Assembly (NCBI GenBank): GCA_001443545.1
Contig: LMAD01000034.1
Coordinates: forward strand, 1 to 19,388
Reading direction: 5' to 3'
Source of the DNA: Acidimicrobiaceae bacterium RAAP-2
Lineage (GTDB): Bacteria > Actinomycetota > Acidimicrobiia > Acidimicrobiales > RAAP-2
Length of the DNA: 19,388 nucleotides
The notes under the pieces are model-generated. The model searched no databases. It was not told where the DNA came from and was given only the letters and a program-made list of their open reading frames with translations. This document shows, piece by piece, positions 7,610 through 15,600 of the stretch (position 1 is its first letter; the number at the start of each line of letters is the position of its first letter). The position numbers and the translations under genes were made by a program.

Positions 7610-7735
7610 TCAATGCTTTCGTCCAAAGACGAAGGCGGCACCGACGACGAGGGCGACGAGGACTCCAGCGACCACCCACGTTCTCTCACCCGTTCGAAAA
7701 CTAGTGGGATTGACCAGGTCTGCGATCAGCGACAA
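7610..7735 (-). CDS. 41-residue single-helix membrane protein
   Basis: This short gene starts with TTG at 7733-7735 and ends with TGA at 7610-7612. It has a 7-base perfect match to the anti-Shine-Dalgarno sequence (GGAGGTG, plus 7741-7747); the GGAGG core is seven bases from the start. The protein reads MSLIADLVNPTSFRTGERTW, then a hydrophobic helix VVAGVLVALVVGAAFVFG (21-38) and a short basic end RKH. The helix length, flanking charges and ribosome binding site all support a real membrane miniprotein. A weak stem (AGCC/GGCT) followed by TTTT lies downstream at about 7530-7550 and might end the transcript. It lies just upstream of the diguanylate cyclase in the same direction. I recognise no family; it could regulate or anchor a partner in the membrane. 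Confidence 0.55.
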   Translation of the reverse strand: MSLIADLVNPTSFRTGERTWVVAGVLVALVVGAAFVFGRKH

Positions 7736-7740
7736 CGAGA

Positions 7741-7747
7741 CACCTCC
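7741..7747 (-). promoter_or_regulatory. Strong Shine-Dalgarno sequence for the miniprotein
   Basis: GGAGGTG on the minus strand is fully complementary to the CACCUCC end of 16S rRNA and sits five bases from the TTG start at 7735 (seven from the GGAGG core). It decides the TTG start, since no ATG or GTG is available in that frame at suitable spacing. Confidence 0.6.
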
Positions 7748-7779
7748 GTCGGATTGGTAGTCACGTACCCGTCGACCCC

Positions 7780-8025
7780 TCAGGATAGGTCGACGTCGTC
7801 AACGCGAAAGTCCGGAGTCACCAGTTTCCAGTCGTGCACGTCACGCCGAGACGGGCCGCCCGTGTCGCCACGCCGCAGCGTCCACGACAACCGCGACGAC
7901 CCGCGCTCATCCCACGCCCGACGCCGGGGGTGGTACGCCACCGTGGGCCGGCCCACCCGGGTTCTGACCCTGGTGCGGCCGACCCGGTAGCCCGTTCGGG
8001 GCGACACCTGGTCGACCGTGGCCAC
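7780..8025 (-). CDS. Doubtful 81-codon frame
   Basis: A minus-strand frame opens with GTG at 8023-8025 and ends with TGA at 7780. The first half is very Arg-rich (RVGRTRVRTRVGRPTV), which is typical of chance frames in G+C-rich DNA. The last ~35 codons look more natural (WTLRRGDTGG, then RDVHDWKLVTPDFRVDDVDLS) with mostly G/C third positions. There is no good Shine-Dalgarno sequence. It would lie 44 bases upstream of the 41-residue membrane protein and could share its transcript. It may be the tail of a decayed gene. I recognise no family, and it could be noise. Confidence 0.25.
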   Translation of the reverse strand: MATVDQVSPRTGYRVGRTRVRTRVGRPTVAYHPRRRAWDERGSSRLSWTLRRGDTGGPSRRDVHDWKLVTPDFRVDDVDLS

Positions 8026-8261
8026 TGATGGCGCCGCCCGAGGTCATCGATTCGAACGAGAACACCGCCGCGGCGACGAGCGCGACGAGATCGAGGAACA
8101 CCTGGGGAACGTGGTCGCCGGGCGACTCGACCTCGCCACATCCCCGATGGTGTCGGCCCGGGGACGAAAGCCCGCCGGTACGGACGAGTGGACCGACGCG
8201 CCACGTCGGGCAACGTCGGGCGACGAGTCTCGTACCGCCCGTCGCCTCGCTCGCTCCATCG

Positions 8262-8489
8262 GTGCGACGCGCGATGGAGAACTACCGAACCGGTGACCCC
8301 GAGGTCCTGTTGTCGACCTTCGTGGCCGAAGCCATGGCGCGAGACGGCATCGTGGTCGACGCCCTGCTCACCGACTCACGCTGCATCGGCGTCACCCACG
8401 CCGAGGACCTGCCGCTCGCGCAGTTCCTCGTGCGCGAGGAGATCAAGGCCGGCCTGGGCCCGGAGTACGCCCTCCCCCCGAGGTCCTAA
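8262..8489 (+). pseudogene. C-terminal coding remnant of an unidentified gene
   Basis: From about 8262 (in-frame GTG) or 8274 (ATG) to the TAA at 8487-8489 the plus strand has a strong coding signature, with most third positions G or C. It reads MENYRTGDPEVLLSTFVAEA, ending LVREEIKAGLGPEYALPPRS. Neither start has a Shine-Dalgarno sequence, and the same frame upstream becomes compositionally random, so this is more likely the surviving 3' end of a larger gene than a complete 71-residue protein. The segment IGVTHAEDLPLAQFLVREEI reminded me of the ends of some nucleotidyltransferase-type proteins, but I would not assign a function on that. It ends 12 bases from the convergent stop of the second phosphorylase. 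The 248 bases before it (8026-8261) show nothing I can support. Confidence 0.4.
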
Positions 8490-8501
8490 GCGGTCCAACC
8501 C

Positions 8502-10655
8502 CTAATGGGACGGGTCGTAGATGCGCTCGCGGTAGTCGCTCAGCATGCGCGCGGTGCTGTAGGCCGGGGCCAAACTGCGCAGTGACGCGCGGATCATCGC
8601 CAGCCACGCGACGGGGATCCCGTTCGCGTCGCGCGCGAAGAACATCGGGCGCACCTCGTGTTCGAGCAGGTCGTAGAGTGCGGTCGCGTCGCGTTCGTCC
8701 TGGGCGGCCGGGTCCTCGAGCGTCGTGCCGTCGATGGCCCACCCGTTCTGACCGTTGTAGCCCTCGCTCCACCAGCCGTCGAGGACGCTCAGGTTGAGAC
8801 AGCCGTTCATCGCGGCCTTCATGCCACTCGTGCCGCTGGCCTCCATCGGCGGACGAGGCAGGTTGAGCCAGACGTCGCAACCCGCGACGAGTCTCGGGGC
8901 GACGCGCATGTCGTAGTCCTCGAGGAAGACCACGGTGTTGGGCAGGCCGAGTCCGCGGTTCTGGGTGAAGACGTTGCGCGCGACGTTCTTCGCCTCGTCG
9001 TCGAGTGGGTGCGCCTTGCCAGCGACGATGAACTGCGCGCCCTGTTCGTGGTCGATGATCGTGCGCAGACGGTCCGTGTCGTGGAACAGCAGGTCCAGGC
9101 GCTTGTAGGTGGCCAGGCGCCGCGCGAAGCCGATCGTCAGGTTCGCCGGGTCGAAGGCGCTGTCCGCGGATGCGGCGAAGTCGACGTCCTCGCCGCGCGC
9201 CAGTCGGTCCACGACCGTGCGGCTGCGGACCATCTCAATCAACCGCAGGCGCATCGCGCTGCGAGCCGCCCACAGGTCGACGTCCGAGATCTCGTCGACG
9301 TGACGCCACAGGCCTGGATCGTTCGCGTGCCGCTCCCAGTCCGCCCCGAGGAAGTCCGACAGCAGACCCCGCATCGTGGGCGACATCCACGTGGGCAGGT
9401 GCACGCCGTTGGTCACGTAGGTGATCGGCACGTCGGGCTCGCGGCGATCGGGGAAGAGCGGATTCCACATCGCGCGGGCCACCTCGCCGTGTCGCCGCGA
9501 GACCCCGTTGGTCGAGCGCGAACAGCGGATCGCCAGCGGGGAGAAACCGAGTGGTTCGTCGTTCGAGGCCTGGTCCACCCGGGTCTGCGCCCCGATCTGG
9601 TCACGCGAGAGCCCCATCGAGTCGATGGCGTGTCCGAGGACTGAGAAGAACTCGTCCGACGTGTACGTCTCGTTCCCGGCCGGGACGGGCGTGTGGGTCG
9701 TGAAGGCGAAGCGCTCACGCACCGCGTCGATGCGGGTCGCCAGGTCCGCGTCGGGCCTCACGCGGCCCTCGGGCAGACGCGAGGCGACCTCGAGTGACGC
9801 GAGCGCCGGGTGTCCCTCGTTCAAGTGGAAGAGGCCCGGCGAGATGCCCATGGCGTCGAGCGCGCGCACGCCGCCGATGCCGAGCAGGGCGTACTGGGCG
9901 AGTCGCACGTCGTGGCTCCCCTCGTAGAGCCGGGCCGTCACCCAGCGCTCCAGGGGGCTGTTCTCGGGCAGCTCGGCATCGAGCAGGTAGAGCGGCGTGC
10001 GCCCGACGTTGACCCGCCAGACGTGCGCCGCCAGGTCACCGTCCCAGATGGGCACGCGCACCTTGATCGGCAAACCGTTGGCGCCGCGCACCCGCGCGGC
10101 CGGCAACTGACCGGTGTTGGCCTCGAGCCAGTACTCGTGTTGCCAGCCCGTCAGGTCCATTCGCTGATGCACGTAGCCGCGGCGATAGAGCAGACCCACG
10201 CCCACGACGTCGAGCGCTTGGTCCGAAGTCTCCTTCAGGTAGTCCCCGGCCAGCACGCCCAGGCCGCCGGAGTACACCGGCAGGGACTGGTGCACGCCGA
10301 ACTCGGCGCAGAAGAACGCCACGGGTCCGTTAGCCAGTAGCCGCGTGGTCGGCCGGGCAAGTTCGGCCTCCATCCGCGCAGCCACCCCCGCGAGGACGTC
10401 GAGGATCTCGGGGCTCGTCGCGGCGCGCAGCAGATCGCGTTCGGGCAGATTCGAGAGGAATCTGACCGGATTCTCACCGGCCATCGAGAACCGGTGGTCG
10501 TCGATGAGCCTAAAGAGGTCCTCCCCGCGTGGAGTCCACGACCAGAGGTAGTTGTAGGCGATCCACGCCAGGTCCTCCAGGGACTCGGGCAGGCGACGAG
10601 CCAATCGTTCCGTCGCGCGCCGCACATCTCGAGAACCGTCGAAGCGCGTATTCAT
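8502..10655 (-). CDS. glgP: Alpha-glucan phosphorylase, short form (GlgP2)
   Basis: This encodes 717 residues of the GT35 phosphorylase family (TIGR02094 type), which releases glucose 1-phosphate from the non-reducing ends of alpha-1,4-glucans with pyridoxal phosphate. The DUF3417 N-terminal part lies at about 14-105. The glycogen-site block is CAEFGVHQSLPVYSGGLGVLAG (116-137), followed by LNEGH (278-282), TTHTPVPAG (319-327), ARRLATYKR (511-519) and VAGKAHP (544-550). The cofactor loop is EASGTSGMKAAMNG (605-618), with K613 as the pyridoxal lysine. All positions expected in the cofactor phosphate pocket are present. Unlike GlgP1 it ends soon after the catalytic domain. The ATG start at 10653-10655 follows the GH57 stop by 10 bases, with AGG as a weak Shine-Dalgarno sequence. 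An open frame continues upstream of this ATG, but that part is an out-of-frame reading of the GH57 gene. It is the last gene of the operon. Confidence 0.93.
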   Translation of the reverse strand: MNTRFDGSRDVRRATERLARRLPESLEDLAWIAYNYLWSWTPRGEDLFRLIDDHRFSMAGENPVRFLSNLPERDLLRAATSPEILDVLAGVAARMEAELARPTTRLLANGPVAFFCAEFGVHQSLPVYSGGLGVLAGDYLKETSDQALDVVGVGLLYRRGYVHQRMDLTGWQHEYWLEANTGQLPAARVRGANGLPIKVRVPIWDGDLAAHVWRVNVGRTPLYLLDAELPENSPLERWVTARLYEGSHDVRLAQYALLGIGGVRALDAMGISPGLFHLNEGHPALASLEVASRLPEGRVRPDADLATRIDAVRERFAFTTHTPVPAGNETYTSDEFFSVLGHAIDSMGLSRDQIGAQTRVDQASNDEPLGFSPLAIRCSRSTNGVSRRHGEVARAMWNPLFPDRREPDVPITYVTNGVHLPTWMSPTMRGLLSDFLGADWERHANDPGLWRHVDEISDVDLWAARSAMRLRLIEMVRSRTVVDRLARGEDVDFAASADSAFDPANLTIGFARRLATYKRLDLLFHDTDRLRTIIDHEQGAQFIVAGKAHPLDDEAKNVARNVFTQNRGLGLPNTVVFLEDYDMRVAPRLVAGCDVWLNLPRPPMEASGTSGMKAAMNGCLNLSVLDGWWSEGYNGQNGWAIDGTTLEDPAAQDERDATALYDLLEHEVRPMFFARDANGIPVAWLAMIRASLRSLAPAYSTARMLSDYRERIYDPSH

Positions 10656-10665
10656 TCGGTCAAAC

Positions 10666-12696
10666 CTAGTGGCTGATCGACGCGTCGCTGGCCGGTGGAC
10701 CCGGCGGCGCCAATCCGACGGCGGCGGCGAGGCCGACCAGCTCGGGCCAGTGCCCGTCGGCGGGGCGAGTACGCGCCATGGCCCACAGGGCCCGACGAAT
10801 CGCGGACTCCCCGATCGGCGTGACGTACCGCGGCGCGCACGCGAGGCTCGCGAGCACGATCTCGTCCTCGAACGTGGCCGGGCGCGACAGCAGATCGGCC
10901 GCCAACTCGTTGAGCGCGCGATCGACCTCGCCGTGCGCCGTCCCGAGGAGTTGGGCGGCCGCGAGTCGCGCAACGACGTCGTCGCCGAAGTCCTTCGTCG
11001 CCAGCTCGACCGATCGGCCGTCCGAATCGACGGTGACGAACCAGCCGAACGGCCCCTCGCGACGAACCCGCACGTCGAACGTGCGCCGCCGCCGCGTCGT
11101 GGCGTAGACCGTCGACACGCGTAGCGCGTCGCCACGCGCTTCGAACTCGAGGTCGTAGCGTCCCCGCCGGCGAGGCGCCGCGTCCCCGCCGGCAACGAAC
11201 TCCGCCGCCGCCGCCGCCGCGACCCGCTCGTCGTCGAATCGCGACCCGTCGCACGCGCGGGACCACAGTTGCGCACCGGCGACCCCGTAGTGCGCCGAAC
11301 GGACCTCACCCAGTCGCTCGACGAAGGCCGCCTCGAAGTCTTCACCCAACAGTCGACGGACCCCTTCGAGGGCGACCGCCGCGTAACGCAGCGCGATCGA
11401 CGTCTCGATCTCGCCGGGGTCGGCGAAGAACCAGGCGCAGCTGGTGAAGCTGTAGAGCAGGTTGCGGTAGGCCTCGCAGAGTTCGAGCACGGCGGTGACG
11501 TCGTCGTCGTCGGGCGGGCCGGACGCCTGCGCGAGCGCGAACGTCGCCGGATCGAGTTCGCCGGCGATCACCCGTCCGTAGTCGCGCAACGTGGCGTCTA
11601 CCGAGGCGACCCGTCCGGCCAACTCGCGCTCGACGAGGGACCCCACGGTCTCGCGCAGCCAGTCCAGCGCCTCGCGCAGCGGCGCGCGCCAGTCGAGTGA
11701 CCAGCCGGGGCGCTCGCCGGTGACGCACCCGCAGTCGCTGCGCCACCGCTCGACGCCGTGCGCGCAGCTCCAGGCCGACGGTTCGGCGAGCTCCACCTCC
11801 CAGTTCGGTGACTGGTCCGCGAGCCACGAGCCGAGGGCGGTCGCGACGCCGTGGTGGCGCTCGAGTCGACGCACGGCCCAGGACAGCCCGAGGTCGCCGA
11901 AGTGGTGGTGATGGCCGTAGGTCTCACCATCGGCCACGACGAGCACGACGCCGTCTTCTGACCCGACGGCGTCGGCCATGACGTCGGCCAGGTGGACTCC
12001 GTCGTCGATGAGCCCGCCGAAGGCGACGCGCTGGGAGAGGTCGTGGTGACCGAAGACGATGGTCAGACGACGCCCGTCGGTCAGTCGGACGAAGTACGGC
12101 CGCGAGGTGTCCAACGTGTCAGCGCGCACCGGCACCCACTCCCCTCCCGGGGGGCGCACGCGTACGGCCTGGCCCGCCATGAGCACGGTGTAGGTGATCC
12201 CCTGGTCGGCGACGATCCCGAGGGTGGTCAGGTCGACCGCGGTCTCGGGCAGCCACATGCCCCGTGGCGCCTCGCCGTAGCGGTGGCGGAAGTCTTGGAT
12301 GCCCCACGCGACGAGTCGCTCCTGGTCGACGGGGCTCGCCAACGGCATGATGGCGTGCACCAGCGGGGCCGCGAGCACGAGAGCGCCGGCGCCGCCCGGC
12401 GCCCGGGTGACCTGGCGGCGAAGGGCGTCGCCGACGTCGGGCGCCTCGCGGTCGAGCCAGTGGTGCAGCGTCGGGCCGACGTCGACGCTCGAACGCGCTA
12501 GCGGCTCGTAGAGCTCGACCGCACCCTCATCGCCCGCGAGGGCCACCGCGACCATCGCGCGGTAGCACTCGGCACTGATCCGCTCGTTCCAGTCGTGGAA
12601 TGGCCACGCGCTCCACTCGTGCGTCGACAGCCCCAACCACGGGTTCTCGCGGGGTGGTTGGTAGAAGTGGAGGTGGAATCCCGCGACCGGCGCCAC
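10666..12696 (-). CDS. GH57 family glycoside hydrolase with DUF3536
   Basis: This encodes 676 residues. The N-terminus carries GH57 motif 1, HFYQPPRENPW (10-20), followed by HDWNERI (34-40). The probable catalytic nucleophile is E151 in GMWLPETAVD (147-155), and the probable acid/base is D256 in VADGETYGHHHHFGD (254-268). GHHD at 216-219 is another conserved block. The C-terminal half (about 330-660) corresponds to the helical DUF3536 region that accompanies this subgroup. GH57 enzymes act on alpha-glucans as amylases, 4-alpha-glucanotransferases, branching or debranching enzymes; the specificity of the DUF3536 subgroup is not known to me. No signal peptide is seen, so it acts in the cytoplasm, on storage glucan or maltodextrin. 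The start is a GTG immediately after the stop of malQ-glgB (zero intervening bases), which implies translational coupling. Confidence 0.88.
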   Translation of the reverse strand: MAPVAGFHLHFYQPPRENPWLGLSTHEWSAWPFHDWNERISAECYRAMVAVALAGDEGAVELYEPLARSSVDVGPTLHHWLDREAPDVGDALRRQVTRAPGGAGALVLAAPLVHAIMPLASPVDQERLVAWGIQDFRHRYGEAPRGMWLPETAVDLTTLGIVADQGITYTVLMAGQAVRVRPPGGEWVPVRADTLDTSRPYFVRLTDGRRLTIVFGHHDLSQRVAFGGLIDDGVHLADVMADAVGSEDGVVLVVADGETYGHHHHFGDLGLSWAVRRLERHHGVATALGSWLADQSPNWEVELAEPSAWSCAHGVERWRSDCGCVTGERPGWSLDWRAPLREALDWLRETVGSLVERELAGRVASVDATLRDYGRVIAGELDPATFALAQASGPPDDDDVTAVLELCEAYRNLLYSFTSCAWFFADPGEIETSIALRYAAVALEGVRRLLGEDFEAAFVERLGEVRSAHYGVAGAQLWSRACDGSRFDDERVAAAAAAEFVAGGDAAPRRRGRYDLEFEARGDALRVSTVYATTRRRRTFDVRVRREGPFGWFVTVDSDGRSVELATKDFGDDVVARLAAAQLLGTAHGEVDRALNELAADLLSRPATFEDEIVLASLACAPRYVTPIGESAIRRALWAMARTRPADGHWPELVGLAAAVGLAPPGPPASDASISH

Positions 12697-15600
12697 CTAG
12701 GACCGCCGTTGGAGCACCACGAGTGAGAGTGGTGGCAGGGACATCGCCAGCACGTTACCGCCGTTCGCCCCGACGTGCGCCACCAAGTCGTCCCCGACGG
12801 CGTAGCCGCTGCCACCGTAGTGACGGTCGTCACTGTTGACGAGGACCGACCACGCACCGGCGCTCGTGACGGGGAACTCGTAGCGCTCCCGCGGCACCGG
12901 CGTGAAGTTGGCGACCATCACCAGCTCCCGCTCGCCCTCGCCGCGGCGCCACACGAGCACGCTCTGGGCCGCGTCCTCACACGAGAGCCAGTCGAAGTCG
13001 ACCCACGACGCGTCGTCGCGGTGCAGGACCGCCTCGGCTCGGTAGAGCGCGTTGAGCCGCGCCACCCAATGGCGCAGTGCGGCGTTCCCCGCTCGCTCGA
13101 GCAGGTGCCAGTCGAGTGAACGCTCGTGGCTCCACTCACCCCACTGGCCCAGTTCGGCCCCCATGAAGAGGAGCTTCTTGCCGGGGATCGTGAACTGGTA
13201 GCCCAGCAGCAACCGCAGGTTCGCGAGTGCCTGCCACTCGTCGCCGGGCATCTTGGCCACCAGCGAGCCCTTGCCGTGGACGACCTCGTCGTGCGAGAGG
13301 GGCAGCATGAACCGCTCGTGGGCCGCGTAGACGCCGCGGAAGGTCAGTTCGTCTTGATGGAAGCGCCGGTGCACGGGATCGCGGCCCATGTACTGGAGCG
13401 TGTCGTGCATCCAGCCCATGTCCCACTTGAAGGTGAAGCCCAGTCCCCCGTTCGCGGTGGCGCCGGTCACGGCCGGCCACGACGTCGACTCCTCGGCGAT
13501 GAGCATCACGCCCGGGAACGCGGACAGCGTGGCGTCGTTGCACTGGCGCAGGAACTCCACCGCCGTCAGGTCCTCGCGGCCACCGAACTGGTTGGCCACC
13601 CACTGACCGGGTCCGCGCGAGTAGTCCAGGTAGAGCATCGAGGCGACGGCGTCGAGCCGCAGCCCGTCGGCGTGGAACTCGTCCAGCCAGAAGCAGGCGC
13701 TCGAGATCAGAAAACTTCGCACCTCGTTGCGGCCGTAGTTGAAGGTCCAGCTCTGCCAGTCCGGGTGGACGCGCTGGCGTACGTCGGCGTGTTCGTAGAG
13801 GTGCGTGCCGTCGAAGAGTCCGAGCGCGTACTCGTCGGACGGGAAGTGCGACGGCACCCAGTCGAGCAGGACGCCGACACCAGCCTGGTGGAGCCGGTCG
13901 ACCAGGTGCTTGAAGTCGTCGGGGGTGCCGTAGCGCGACGTGGGCGCGAAGTACCCGGTCGTCTGATAGCCCCACGAGCCGTAGAACGGGTGCTCCATCA
14001 CCGGCATGAACTGCACGTGCGTGAAGCCCATCTCCGTGCAGTAGGCGGGGAGTTGCTCGGCCATCTCGCGATAGGTCAGCGAACGGTCGTGCTCTTCGGG
14101 CACCCGACGCCACGAACCGAGATGGACCTCGTAGACCGACACCGCGCGCTCCGGGGCCCGGTACGTCGTCCGCTCGGTCATCCAGCGCTCGTCGCCCCAC
14201 TCGTAGCCCGTCGACCACACCCGGGTCGCCGTGCTCGAGGGGACCTCGAAGTAGCGGCCCATCGGGTCGGCCTTGTCCACCTCGTCGCCCCCGAGACGCG
14301 AACGGATCCGGTACTTGTAGGCCGCGGGCGCCGTGGCCCCCGCCACGAACCCCTCCCAGATGCCCGAGGACTCGCGCGGCGTCAACGGGTGCGCGGCCGC
14401 GTCCCAGTCGTTGAAGTCGCCGATGACGGCCACCCGTTCGGCGTTGGGCGCCCACACCGCGAAGTAACAGCCCTCCACCCCGTCGGCGATCATCACGTGA
14501 CAGCCGAGGTGCTCGTAGAGACGGAAGTGACGACCTTCGTTGAAGAGGTGGAGGTCTTCGTCGCTGAGCCGGGTGACCTGGGAGGGCCGATGGCGGTGTG
14601 ACCCCGAGGTCGCGAAGCCGCGGCGCGCGCGCAGGGGGGCGAGGGCGTCGGCCACCACGCTGGAGGATCCCATCGCCTCGAGGCTGAGCGAAGTCCGCTG
14701 GCTCCAATTGGCTCGCTCGAGGTCGGTCCCGGGCAGGTTGACCGCCGTCGTGGATCGCAAGATGTCCTCCACCTCGACCATCACCAGACCGGCCTCGCTG
14801 TCGGCGAGCGCGACGTAGACCGCGTCGAGGACGACCTGGGGGTCGGCGTCGGGATCGAGTCCGACGGCGCGCACCAGTCGGCGCCGGCGCTCGTCGCGTT
14901 CCGCTCTCGCGCCGGGGGCCTCCGCGGGCGCCAGGTGGCCGACCGCGACTCGTTCGTCGATGTCGGCGCCGGTCCACCACCCGTAGAACGTCGCCGTGTC
15001 GTGGGTGTCGAAGGAAGCCATTGCACCGGCGGGCACGGGGTCGAGACCGTGTTCCCCGATCGAGAACTGGGTGACGTAGCTGCGCCGCAGGCCCTCGTGT
15101 TCGATGGCGTCGCGCAGTTCGGGATCGACCGTGCCCAGGTCCTCGCCCACCACGTCGACGCCGTGTCGTTGGGCCTCGATGGCGATGACCCCGAGCAGCT
15201 CCCGGAACGGCATGGACACGTAGACCCCGTCGCTCGCCGACGCGCCGTCGGGCACCCAGAAGAGTCGCTGCAGACCCATGACGTGGTCGATGCGCACCAC
15301 GCCGGCGACCCGCATGTGCGTGCGCAGCGCCTCGCGGAACTGGAAGTGGGCGCTCTCGCGGCCCCGCGCGGGGTTCGGCGGCGGCGCGCCCCAGTTCTGG
15401 CCGTCCAGGGCGAAGTCGTCGGGGGGCGACCCGATGGCCATGGAACCCACGAACTCGTCGGGACTGCGCCAGACGTCGTAGCCGTGTGGGTGGACCCCGA
15501 TGGGGATGTCGAGCTGGAGCGTCTGGCCGCGCTGGGCGAATCGCGCCGACAGCTCCACCATCTGGCGGTCGATGATCCACTGCGCGAAGAGGTGGTAGCG

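Noticed and set aside
10656..11345. An in-frame upstream extension of GlgP2 that would give a 947-residue protein.
   Set aside because: The extra 230 residues are Arg/Ser-rich and overlap the well-supported 3' end of the GH57 gene in another frame; GlgP2 homology begins at the ATG at 10655.
14566..14700. An internal start that would make a separate GlgB from within the fusion gene.
   Set aside because: The ATG at residue 679 has GAGG only two bases away and lies inside the MalQ C-terminal helix; no well-spaced ribosome binding site is present near the boundary.
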